A stretch of 64,000 nucleotides of DNA from NCBI RefSeq assembly GCF_030052815.1, contig NC_079503.1:43876735-43940734 (forward strand), read 5' to 3'. The notes under the pieces are model-generated. The model saw only the letters and a list, made by a program, of their open reading frames with translations. It was not told the origin of the DNA and did no database searches. A program made the translations under genes and the position numbers. This stretch comes from Hevea brasiliensis. Taxonomy: Eukaryota > Streptophyta > Magnoliopsida > Malpighiales > Euphorbiaceae. This document shows, piece after piece, positions 48,482-59,875 of this stretch. Each line of letters opens with the position of its first letter. Position 1 is the first letter of the stretch.

Positions 48482-49089
48482 TAGGTTCTGGAGATACTGA
48501 TCGAGAGCCCAGTAGACCGCAGACTAGGTGAGTCCATCCTGCAGCTCTGCAAAGTGTCCGTGTCACCTCACCTTCCACAGTGCATTGGTAGGACACTAGG
48601 CTTCATTTTGGTATTTTGTAACTAATTTTTATTTTTCCTTTGTGTAAATGAAACTTATGTAATGTATTTTGAGTTTCATGTAAATAATGAAGATTTGTGG
48701 TTATGTATGGAAAAATTTGAGTATTTATTCATTGCTTATACATGAGTACCCTGAGAAATGATTGATTGAGAAATGTTGTTGAAAAATATTGAGTTTGTGA
48801 TGACATTGGAGTTTGAGAAATGATTGAGTATGAATATTGGAAGTGTTTTTCACAGGTTCCGAAGAACTGTTTTCTCCATTTTTAGCCGGTACTCCACCGG
48901 ATTTTCTATAAAATTTTCGGAACCTCAAATAAATTGTAATTTCAATAAATGGCTTAAATGAACTATATTTCACAAGTTATATTCAAAACCATGATAAAAA
49001 TTAATTAAGGTATAATAGAGTGTGCCGGTACACCGTGTGATATTGCTTACTCGGGTATACCGTACACGGGTAAGGGGTGTCACATTAAT

Positions 49090-51466
49090 TGTACTTATAG
49101 TAAAACTCTTATTATAATTCTATATTTTAATTCTATAACTATTATTAATTTATTAAAAATTATTTAGTCTTTTAAAATAAAATTAATAAATAACATTAAA
49201 TACTAAATCTCACTTATACTAATTTATTTTTTTAATTATTCTAAATATTTACAAACTTATACTATTAAATTATAAAATTTCTATTAAAAAACTATTTAAT
49301 TAGCATAATTATAAAATTATTATTAAAAAATAATTATTTAATTAAATAAAAAAAATTGTATTTATTTCAATTGATGTAAAATTCTGATAAAATTCTAATC
49401 TATTTAATGACAAATATTTTATTTGTTATAAATTTGTAGCTATATTTTTTTTTAAAATATTAGTAACAGATAGTCTTTACATTTTCACATTTTATTTTGT
49501 GCTGTAAAATTCAAGCTTAATTAACTTTGACTTAGATTGTAAATTTTATTTTTCTTTCATTATTAAATTTTTGTGTCTTTTTTATGTAAAGAGTAAAATC
49601 TATTTATAAGTCACAGGTATCAATAATTCTTATGAGGGTAGTTGTACCTGAATATGATCACTAGGATTTTGCTATTATTGTCAATATCAAATGAAACCAA
49701 TATCATTGCAAATTCAATGATATTCATATAGACTAAGATGGATTTTTTTTTATGTTTAATATTAATGTATCTTATAATATTTGGGATGATTAATATCATT
49801 TTTACATTAAAAAAATACATTTTAATGTGATTGTATGAGAGTTTAATTTTTTTAGATCTATTTAGTTTAAATATAGATTAATTTTAATTTGTTAATATTC
49901 TCATGTTCATGAACATATTTTTTTATTTTTAATTTATTAGTCAATTTTAATTAGATTGTTGATTTTGACCATAAAGTTATATAAAACCTAATTATAAGAT
50001 ATGCTTATCTCAATATTAATTTTAAGTTGTTATACTTTAGATTTTTAAAATAACAAAAATGAGAGAAAGATACGAAAAGAACAAAAAAAAAAACTACTTG
50101 AGAGTATTAATTATATAATTAATATGAATTGATTAAGAAAGCATGATTAAATTATATTTATATTTTAATCTATAATGTATTTATAACATATATAATATAA
50201 TCAATAATTTAAAAAAAATTTATTAAATATATTAAATAGATTTTAAAATTATTTGTATTAAACAATATGACAATATAAAATTTCAAGACATCGAAATAAT
50301 GAAAATAAAAATTTTATAAAGATAATGAACTAAACTACAAAATAAATTTTAAAAATTAGCCTATTTTGCAATTTTATAAATAAATTTTTTTTCACATTGA
50401 GAGAAAGATACGACAAGAACAAAAAAAAAATTATATCATTAATATGAATTAATTAAGAATGCATGATTAAATTATATTTATATTTTAATCTATAATATAT
50501 TTATAACATATATAATATAATCAATAATTTTAAAAAATATTTATTAAATATATTAAATAATATATTAAATAGATTTTAAAATTATTTGTATTAAACAATA
50601 TAAGAATATAAAATTTCAAGACATCGATATTATGAAAATAAAAATTTTATAAAGATAATGAACTAAACTACAAAATAAATTTTAAAAATTATCCTATTTT
50701 GCAATTTTATAAATAAAATTTTTCACATTGATCTAGGCAAACAACCTCATTTTGCAAATTAATATTATTTTAAATTATAAAAAATATAATATAAGCTAAT
50801 CAAACTTTTTTTTTGTTCTGAAAAGGTAAAATAATACAGGTTGAATAAATTTAATTAAATGAGTTAACTTATATTTCTTATTAATCTATTTTAGCTGTTA
50901 AACATCTTCACCCATTATATTTTTAAAACTTATTATTATATAATTTTATTATATTACATTTAAATTTATAATTATATTATTATTATTATTATCTATAACA
51001 CAACTTTAAAAAAAATGCCAAATAAAAAATATAATAATTTTAAATTAATAAATATTTTTATCTATATAATTAATTCAAATAACATTAAAATTAATATTTT
51101 AATTTAAATAATTAAATATAATATTATAATATTTATAATACTATGATAGTAATATATCATATATAAAAAGTTACTAGAAAATTATATATAAAAAATCAAA
51201 TCACAAATATGTAAAAAGAACAATAACGTGCGTGCAGAAATGAAGGGGACACATTGGGTTTACTCAAAATACCCAAGATAATTTTACATTATGATCCTAA
51301 AGAACTAAATTTAATTGGCTATTAAAATTAATTTATTTTAAATTTTTATTATTTAAATTAATTCTAGAGTTTATGTAAATTTTTAAACTTTTAGTCCTAC
51401 TTATAATTAATAGAATAAAAAAATATATTATATTAGTGAAATTAGGAATATATGTAGGATTAGGAT
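49090..51466. other. AT-rich non-coding region
   Basis: About 2.4 kb of very AT-rich DNA without convincing genes; open frames such as 49620-49820 are short and low-complexity. It holds a 338-bp tandem duplication (50063-50730). The first 385 bp may be the right half of an inverted-repeat element split by E. The end (51462-51466) is the left flank of D1. Confidence 0.7.
50063..50730. repeat. 338-bp tandem duplication
   Basis: GAGAAAGATACGA at 50063 recurs at 50401 and the similarity runs through GATAATGAACTAAACTAC to TTCACATTGA near 50730. Copies differ by small indels and substitutions, so the event is not very recent. Confidence 0.88.
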
Positions 51467-52043
51467 TGTAACACCCCTATTTGCATAGCCTGATATATAT
51501 TATCGTTCCAGTGACCGGTATCGGTCAAGAAAATTAAGGGGATTAGAATTATATCTAAGACATCTAGAAAAGCTATGAATGAAAATAATTAGTAATTGCT
51601 AAATAGTTAAGTATAAAGGAAAAAAACAAAGAATAATAAGTTAAATGAGCTGGAAGTCACAGCGATGAGTGACCTTCCCGGGAAGTGACTGCGAGGTCCG
51701 TCTAAACTCAAATTTCGAACCGAAAAATATGACGCCGCGCTCCTTAGGACTATTGCGAACACAATAGAAAAGAGAAAATTACGAAAAAGAGTTGTTAAGC
51801 AGGTCAAATAATTAGGTCAGAGATCCGGAAGAAACACCAAATAACTTACAAACCGAATTGAATTGGCGAGGGGCGATTTGGTCAATTCACCCCTAGAGCT
51901 GACTCTTGACCTAAATGTCAAATAAAATTGGAGAAAAGAAAATGTCGTGATCAAGAATTAAATTAAAGAACTAATGAAAAAAATTAATACAAAAGAAAAA
52001 GAAAAAGGAAAAAGTTTATTTACATCATGCTGACCTCATTGGA

Positions 52044-52062
52044 TGACATCATTATGATGTCA
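52044..52062. promoter_or_regulatory. palindromic TGACATCA site, D1
   Basis: TGACATCA-TTA-TGATGTCA, with a further TGACCTCA 13 bp upstream. Confidence 0.5.
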
Positions 52063-54302
52063 AAACTCATTTTAATTTCCCTACCATAATTGACCAAGTC
52101 AAATAAGAAACAGAGACATAAAAATAACAAATTAAAAGAAAAAAAAATTCATTTTGGTCTTCTTCTCAAAAGTGTGCCGCCCTCCCTCTTGCTATCTCCA
52201 TGGATGAAACTCCATTAAAGCTTTAGTTCAAGCTTTAAAACAATCACCTAACCTTACTTTGACCCCAAACTATTCAACAAAAACTTGTTAGTTCAACTTG
52301 AGAAAGCTTTTGAAGAAGGAAAGAAAGGGAGAAATTGAAGGAACAGAAGAAATGAAAAATCTAGTGGAGGTAAGCACTTGTACTTAGAAATTTAAGTTTA
52401 TTTGTTGTGTTTATGACTCAATTAACTTAGATCTTAACTTAAAATCAAAAGAAAATAATTGTTGGGGGACCAAAAGAGAATTTTGGTCAGCCTTAGTTAG
52501 GGTTTGAAATGAATGATTCTGAGGTGTTTGAATGGTTGTTTAGGTTGAGTTGTGTATGTGAAATATGGATATATGTTTTGAATGTATTAGATTTGAATTC
52601 TATGTAATTAGGGTTTTAAGCATTTTGAAAAATTAGAGAAAAAGTTGAGAACTGGTCAGTTGATGCTATTGAGCTTACTTGAGTTGAGAAATGGTCAATT
52701 GTGACCATTGGTGGTATGTGTGAATTGTTAGAAATAAGTTTCAATTCGGATTGGTTAAGGTCAATATGCAGACAACTAGACCTAGGTCCTTTTTAGTGAC
52801 TAAAACTAAAAATTTACTAACCAAATTGGTGTGAGGCCGATTGGGAATGAAACTAGACACAAAATGGACCATTTTTTATTGAGGAATCATGCCCATAAAA
52901 TGACTATAACTTAGTGAACAATTAGGCCGAATCTGGATTAGGGCACACTGACCTGTACAAAAATGACCCAATGAACAGTAGTTACATAAATGACCGTAAC
53001 TTGGTCTAGGAAGGTCCAAATGACCTGAATTTTATACTGATAGAAAGCTGAGACATAGCCCTACAACTTTCATGAAGAAAACAAACCTAAATTTTGACTA
53101 TAACCTAGTCAAAAAGGCACCTGCAATCATTATACAAAAACTGCCATTATCTAGTAAATGCCTAGAATTTTGGGTAACACAAATCTAGCCAGCCATGTTC
53201 AAATGCCCATAACTTAATATACAAAACTCCAAATGGAGTGATTCAAAAAGGGAAATAAAGTTAAGACAATAGGGAACAACTTTGATGAAGGAAACTTAGC
53301 CAAATTCTCACTGTAACCAGACCAATGGATTAGTAGAAAACAAGAGACCAAAACTAAAAAATTATAATTTCTCTTAGGAGACTTAAAAATTGAATTGGCA
53401 ATCAATGCCAACAAAATTGACACCCAAAATATGGTATATGGGTATAATTAGAACCAATAAACCTATTAAGTATAGAAAAGTCAACGTTTTGACATGAATA
53501 GTGCCACCAAACACAAAAATGTGAAAGACCCAAAATTTATAAACCGTAATAAGAAGGATGTGTTTATAAAGAAATTGTTTGAATTTAATTATTAGAAATA
53601 GATACTGAAGCACTTTAAATTTTTGTGTTTCAGTTGGAAAGAGATCTTCGAAGGCGAAATGAAAGTTTGAGTAAATTGAGTCGACAAAAGAGATTTGTGC
53701 ATAACAAACTTTAATTTATCGTTTTCTAATTGAAAACTTATTTAGCTATGCATTGTTAATTAGTTGTAGTAATTATTGGTTTCGAGAAATGCTGTGTTGC
53801 CATTTTATGAATGGAAATTTGAATTGGAAATTGATTTGTGTTTTGCATGAAATATTTGAATAACTTGATTTAAATTATTTTTTATTCACACTTGGCATGA
53901 CAATATCACTATGTTCCTTCTCCATTTATGGGGTGAGTTTGACTATATTCCTCCCTCTCTGACTTCCCAGTGTTGGGTGAGTTTAGATGAGTACTCATTA
54001 GCTAGCTAGCCACCTCCCTCATTGATTTCGATTAGTGGGGTGAGTTTGCCTTGTCGTAATGTACACACGGCATGTTCAGAAATTTTGTGTCATGGCCTAA
54101 GTTGTGTTAGTGAATGGCAACACTATGTTTATTAAATTGTTTGATCAAATTGTATTATATTAAGCTTTGAAAATTGTGAAATATTCAAATTGTGATTTAT
54201 GATAAATGTGATTTGAAAATTGAAATGTGATTGTAAAATATTTAAACTGTGAATTAATAACAAATGTTTTATATTTTGCATTTTATATTTTATTGTGCAC
54301 CA

Positions 54303-54322
54303 CTGAGTATTTTTATACTCAG
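54303..54322 (+). other. stem 1 of the double stem-loop, D1 copy
   Basis: CTGAGTAT/ATACTCAG, eight perfect pairs, TTTT loop, after GTGCACCA. Stem 2 is not clear in this copy. Confidence 0.62.
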
Positions 54323-54997
54323 CAATAGCTTTCTTTACTGTCACAGATAGAAATAAGGAAAAAGACAGCATAGTGAGCTGCTGATTGTTGGGGCTACACT
54401 GAGGCTTTTGTACGGGTATTTAGTTATACCCTTGTACATTAGATTTTGATTATGCATGTAAATATATGTGTGTAAATTATTTGAGCAGATGTATAAAACT
54501 TTTGAAATGTTAATTTGGGTGTGTAATGGAAGTGCAAATTATTGTAATGTTCAAACTTATTTTTGAGTTTTGTAATGAATGTAAATTAATTTTTCTTTAG
54601 TGAAATATGAATGAAGTTATTCAATATTATTTCTGAAGATAATTGAATTGAGAAGTGATGTTGATTTGTGTTGTGGTTGTAGTTGATTTTGATGAAATGA
54701 ATTATTTGAAAGTGTTTTTCATAGGTTTTGAAGAACTATTTTTCCTAAATATAGACGGCACTCCGCTGAAAATTCTTCAAAATTTGCGTAAAAATAAAAA
54801 TGGTAACTAGTTTTAAACTTCAATTAAAAGTTTTTAAATCCTACCAAAAGTGCTCGCCACCTTCAAAAAGTAAGAAAATTATTTTAAAATCCCTTGTAGT
54901 ATATTTAATGGATTATCAGTAGGTGAAGTTCGGTAATTCATTAGGTATACTACGGGATCATGTTACATCTTACTGAGAGGTAGGGTGTGACAATGAT

Positions 54998-55436
54998 TCC
55001 GAAATAGGTTAAGTAATAAAATTTAGTAGGTTTTTTATTATTAAAATAAGAGTATACTTTTAATATTATAATTATAAATAATGAAAATTATGATAAAAAA
55101 AAGGGAGGGGGATATTTGGACAGACAAAAATACCCTTCAATGTTATTTTAATTGGTTAATAAAAATTTAATTAATCAATATATTTTAGAAAATTCTAATT
55201 GATAAAATCCTAATAAGAATAGAAATCCTAATTTTTAGCATAATTTTCATAACAAATATCTTATTCTAATTAGGATATATGCTAGAAAACTATTTCTCGT
55301 GTTATAGTTTACATTCAGTATGTGAATAATTTTATAACAATTAATTAATTAATAATAATCTCCTTTAAAGTATATTTATATATAAATTCAAATATTCTTT
55401 TATAAGGCATATGTGATATCAAATTTCAATTTTCTT
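54998..55436. other. AT-rich non-coding region
   Basis: About 440 bp with no gene or element that I recognise; probably the same old host DNA as left of D1. Confidence 0.6.
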
Positions 55437-55576
55437 CCGCACAGACGTTAGTCATCGGAACAGTAGAATGTACAGACTAGCTACAGTGAGGGTGTTACAA
55501 TATATATATATATTGTAACACCCTCACTGTAGCTAGTATGTACGTTCTACTGTTCCGATGACTAACGTCTGTGCGG
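55437..55576. repeat. LTR-start palindrome (inverted repeat, 63-bp arms)
   Basis: Left arm 55437-55499 is the inverse of right arm 55514-55576, both being the first 63 bases of an F-type LTR, with two mismatches. The centre is 14 bases of AT repeat (55500-55513), which itself is self-complementary, so the whole can form a cruciform. Confidence 0.92.
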
Positions 55577-55854
55577 ACAGTTAGAATATCTGGAACTATA
55601 CTTAAATGATAGAGAGGAGGCATAAAATGATGGAATAAATGATAAGAAAATATAAGAAAAATTAAGAAATAATAAAAGAAATGAAATGTAACTAGGTTAA
55701 ATGAGCCAGAACCGTAGCGATAGGTGACCGAACTGGGAAGTCACTATGTAGACAGTTGACGACCCCAGGACTGTAGGGAACCCTAGGAAATAATTTTGGA
55801 AACCTAATTAAAGGTTTATTGAAGTACAAATTACATTAAAAATGTCAAAGAAAA
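55514..55854 (+). repeat. partial LTR start, duplicate of the start of F
   Basis: 341 bp matching 55909 onward almost base for base, ending in a TATG/TG/TA microsatellite instead of continuing. Confidence 0.9.
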
Positions 55855-55908
55855 ATATGTATGTATGTATGTGTGTGTATATATACACACACATATATAT
55901 ATATATAT
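55855..55908. repeat. microsatellite junction
   Basis: ATGT, GT, AT and AC runs; includes the self-complementary GTGTGTATATATACACAC. Confidence 0.9.
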
Positions 55909-56540
55909 TGTAACACCCTCACTGTAGCTAGTCTGTACGTTCTACTGTTCCGATGACTAATGTCTATGCGGACAGTTAGAATGTCTGGAACTACACTCAA
56001 ATGATAGAGAGGGGGCATAAAATGATGGAATAAATGATAAGAAAATACAAGAAAAATTAAGAAAAAATAAAAGAAATGAAATGTAACTAGGTTAAATGAG
56101 CCAGAACCGTAGCGATGGGTGACCGAACTGGGAAGTCACTGCGTAGACAGTTGACGACCCCAGGATTGCAGGGAACCCTAGAAAATAATTTTGGAGACCT
56201 AATTAAAGGTTTATTGAAGTACAAATTACATTAAAAATATCAAAGAAAAATTTAGTTAATCGGTATAGAGGAAAATGGAAATTAAAAGAACCGGCAGATT
56301 AGGGATTAAATCGGTATTACCGAAAAAGTTGGACTACAACCCGAAGAGGGGCATTTTGATCATTTGACACATAGAGTTGACTTTTGGCTAAAATGTCCAT
56401 TAAAAATTAGTGGTAATAAATTTCGAAACCCCATAAAAATATGAAATTACATATATAATGTAATTAAGGAAAAATGAGGGGGGACTAATTGAATTAATGA
56501 AACTTTACTTATTATATTAATTAACCTAAAGTTAGTGGAG

Positions 56541-56548
56541 TATATAAG
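56541..56548 (+). promoter_or_regulatory. candidate TATA box, F
   Basis: TATATAAG about 630 bp into the LTR, a plausible end of U3. No experimental support. Confidence 0.4.
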
Positions 56549-57223
56549 TGCATAAGGGGACAGATTTCCCCACTTCAACATTTCATTTTCTTCATTTCAC
56601 AATTAATGGCCGAATGGTTCTCCTCCCAAACCTCCATGGTTGGTCACCATGCAAGCTCCCTATCTCTCCCATTTTCAACCTAAATTCACAAGGTCTCTTC
56701 ATTAAAGTTTTTCTCCACACCTTGGTCAGATCATAGGCAGCAAGAACAAGAGGATTTGGTGAAGTTTTCACAAGGTTTGGAAATTCTTAGTTGAAGGTTA
56801 GTGTCAATTTTCCCTTCCTTTCTTAATTAAACTTTGAATTAAGGTTGTGATGAGTTGATATGTTAAGAAATTTGAAAGAAATTGATGGCTAATAGTGAAC
56901 CTTTATTTCAGTAGCCTTAATTCCCATGAGAACTTGATTAATTCTTCCATGCATATGGTGATTAGTGAGGTTGATTAGAGTGATTACATGTACTAGAACT
57001 TATTTGTATGTGTATGTTTGAGGTTGACTAATTTGAATTAGGGTTTTGATAATATGCTGGAAATTGACCAAATGGAGACTTGATTGATGTTGATGGAATT
57101 TGATTGATGATATTTAGAAGTGTGATGAATGCTATTTTAAGTAAGGGAGTTGGAGGAATACAATTTGGGAGTGTACAATTTTCTTGTAGGTTGAGAATTA
57201 TTGAGATCAGTATGTGTTTTGAG

Positions 57224-58000
57224 CCATAAGTGAATTTGTGTGAACCTAATTGGTATGAGGCCACTTAGAGGTAAAACTAGACCTAAAATGCACCAATTTT
57301 CATGTAGAAGCCATGTCCAAATTTTGCCTAAAAAGTGACCAAAAGTTTGCCCTAATCCGGATTGCCATTTAGTAAACCTAGAAAATTGACCAAATGAATA
57401 GTGTTCATTCATTTAGTCGTATTTCACTGTAGACAGGTCCAAATGACTTGAATTTTATACCATTGGAAAGCTTAGACATAGGACAACAACTCTTGTGAAG
57501 ATACCAAAGCCCAAAAATGCCACTAACCAAGTCAAATTGCTTGCCTAACTAGGTACACCAAAACTGTCAAGAATTAAAACTGCCCAGAATTGCTAGACAA
57601 AGGCAAACTGACCAATTTTGGTAAAAAGACCATAACTTGGTCCACAGAACTCCAAATGACATGAAATTAGTGTCAAAATTTCAATAAGATATAGACCTAC
57701 AATATTGGTATTTTGACCAAAACCCAGAAATTAAGGGAATTAGGCCATTTAACTAGGTCAAGACAACATACAAAATCTGGAAATTTGAATAAGTAACCAT
57801 TAAGTCTAAAATAGTCTTTGAAGCATAACTTGAGCTAGAAAACTCCAAATGAAGTGATTCAAAAAGGGAATTAAAGAAGACACAATAAGGAACAACTTTG
57901 TTTAAGAGAGTTTAGCCAAATTATTGCAGTAGCAATGATCAATGGAACAGTAAACTCAAGGCATGAAATCTGAAATATTGAAATAACATGTAATAAGCTT
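57224..58000 (+). repeat. four degenerate 193-213 bp units in F
   Basis: Unit starts CCATAAG, TCGTATT, CCATAAC and GCATAAC at 57224, 57417, 57630 and 57823. Confidence 0.65.
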
Positions 58001-58249
58001 TGAAATGGATTTGGCAACAAATGCCAACATTTGTGGAATGCAAAATGTGATATGTTGGTGTTATTAGAACCAACTTCCCTACTGGATATGAAAAAGTCAA
58101 CATTTTGGTTGACTAGCAAAAAGGAATAGTAACCAATAAATTTTAAATACAAAGAATTACACATTAAATTTATAACATGCCATAGTATGCCTAGTATGAT
58201 TGGTTTGAATAGGTAGGCATGCCAATAGGGTTCTTTTAGCAGTACTGCA

Positions 58250-58385
58250 TGTGGCATTATGTCATTCTATGATTTATGGCATTTTGTGCCATTCTATGAT
58301 ATTATGGCCTATGGCCATTCTGCTATGCTTGATATACTTGGCCTTGTGCCCAATGATTAATACGACTCATTAGCTGTTCTGTTGC
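58250..58385 (+). repeat. mini-hairpin array, F
   Basis: TGGC/GTCA- and TGGC/GCCA-type stems (ATGGCATTTTGTGCCAT, ATGGCCTATGGCCAT), then GGC-CTTGT-GCC and a decayed TTAGCTG partner. Confidence 0.5.
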
Positions 58386-59097
58386 ACACTTGTAGACACT
58401 TTGTAACTGATAGTGTGATGGCCAAAGGTACTTAATACCCAGTGCTAGTTTACCCATTTATCTAGTCCAGTTAGTCTGTTATAGGTTACTAGGGCAGTGA
58501 AAAGTATTAATGAGATTAAAAATATATTGAAATAAAGTATAGGAATTGAGTAATAAGACATCAGTGTCAGACAGTATCACCTTATTCGTGTAGTGCATTT
58601 GGTAGGGCCCACTAGGCCATGTTCGTTACTTTTGCTGTATTATGAATATTCATTAAATTTTGTAATGTAAATTATGAATTTATGGAATTACAAGTATACA
58701 TGATGTAAATTATAACTTTTTGCAATAAATTGTATAGTGATGTAAATTAATGAAATTTGAGAATTTCGTGTATAAATTGACCATGAATGGATGAACATCG
58801 GAATGAATTTGATGGCTTGAAATTGAGTAGTGTTGATTGAGATTTTAAATTAAACTTGAGAATGTTGATGAGTACATGAATTGATAAGAAATTGTTTTAA
58901 ACAGGTGAATAATATAATACATCAAATATTAATAAATTAGGGGAAACTCCATCAGTTTCTCCGATAAAATAAATCGATCTGAATTTAAATAAAATTAAAT
59001 GTGATAACCAAGAATATAATGGGATAAGTTAAGATGCTCCGAGACACTGTGTGGCATGCTTTGCTCAGCTACACTGTAGACGGGTAAGGGTGTTACA

Positions 59098-59312
59098 TTT
59101 AGTGGCATCAGAGCACAGTTTAGGCATTCCTAGGCATCGATAGATAAAATAAGATTGTGTGCATAACATGTATTGCATTCGTGACAGTCGAGGTGACACT
59201 AATGCAGATCTATTTTCTCTGGTTATTTTAGGTTAAGGTATGGATCTTGGTCCACAGAAAGTTATAGATTCGAAAAGGATAAGTATAGGAAAAATTTGAT
59301 CTATTAGGATAT
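59098..59312 (+). pseudogene. F internal remnant: PBS, leader and first 19 codons of gag
   Basis: PBS TGGCATCAGAGC (59103-59114, one change from the standard). The leader shares GTCGAGGTGACACTAATGCA with element E (about 38070). ATG at 59240 gives MDLGPQK and stops at TGA 59297-59299; E's gag starts MDPTSQR. The rest of the element is cut off by G at 59313 and is not found later in the window. Confidence 0.75.
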
Positions 59313-59855
59313 TGTAACACCTTCACTGTAGCAATTACGTACATTCTACTGTTCTGGTGACCGGTGTCAGTCCGGACAGCTAGAACGTCTGAAAAAATAA
59401 TTAGACTAGAGTGAGGAGTCATAAATAACTCAAATATTAATAAGAAAAATTTATGAAAAATTTTAGAAATAAAATACAACCAAGTTAAATGAGCCAGGGC
59501 CCTAGCGATGGGTAACCCAGTGGGAAGTTGCGGTTCTCGCAACTAGGAGCCCTAGACCCAGGAGAAAATTCATAAAATAATTTTTGAGACTCCAGAGAAG
59601 AGTCATTGAGGTTTCTATGGCATTAGAATGCCAAGAAAAGGTTTAGAAAAATTTTTCAATCGGTACAGACAATTTTAGTCTGTTAAGCCAAATGGAGGGC
59701 ATTTTGGTCATTTTGTCTTCAGAGATGATTTTTGACCGACTTGTCCAGTTAAGTAAATAATTATTATGATCTAAAATATGAATAAATATTGCTAAAAATT
59801 GAATTGGAAATGAGTAGAAAAGAAAAGAAAAGAAAAATGAAAGAAATTAGGAATT

Positions 59856-59875
59856 ATGACATCATATGATGTCAT
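59856..59875. promoter_or_regulatory. palindromic TGACATCA site, G
   Basis: Perfect 20-bp palindrome identical to that in B1. Confidence 0.55.

Larger units (their letters stand above)
34886..49084 (+). mobile_element. E: Del/Tekay-type element with both LTRs, plus strand
   Basis: 5' LTR 34886-37992, PBS, gag-pol, PPT and 3' LTR 45988-49084. Flanks GTAAT (34881-34885) and TTAAT (49085-49089) look like a target duplication with one change. Without the nested solo LTR (41985-45130 plus 5 bp) it is about 11.0 kb. LTRs differ by about 3% in the first 300 bases by eye, so insertion is moderately recent. Frameshifts and stops break gag, RT and the RT/RNase H junction. Confidence 0.94.
45988..49084 (+). 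repeat. E 3' LTR (3097 bp)
   Basis: Near-identical partner of 34886-37992. It lacks a few bases present in the 5' copy (near 46693). Palindromic site at 46531-46551, hairpin array at about 48107-48205, double stem-loop at 48444-48481. Confidence 0.94.
51467..54992 (+). mobile_element. D1: solo LTR (3526 bp)
   Basis: Starts TGTAACACCCC, ends GGGTGTGACA. Flanks AGGAT (51462-51466) and ATGAT (54993-54997) match at four of five bases. No internal region. TGACATCA palindrome at 52044-52062; stem 1 of the double stem-loop at 54303-54322. The start resembles D2 at 63152. Confidence 0.88.
55909..59097 (+). repeat. F: LTR (3189 bp) with a PBS behind it
   Basis: TGTAACACCC start, GGTGTTACA end, followed by a PBS and gag leader, so this is a 5' LTR. 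Four degenerate units begin near 57224, 57417, 57630 and 57823 (193, 213, 193 bp). The mini-hairpin array is at about 58250-58385. The double stem-loop region is deleted in this copy. The internal region is cut by G after 215 bp. Confidence 0.9.

Noticed and set aside
49620..49820. 66-residue minus-strand open frame
   Set aside because: Very AT-rich, Ile/Asn/Lys-dominated translation typical of chance frames.
57871..58257. 128-residue minus-strand open frame in LTR F
   Set aside because: Antisense to the LTR, in a region shared with other LTRs where it is not open; no recognisable domain.
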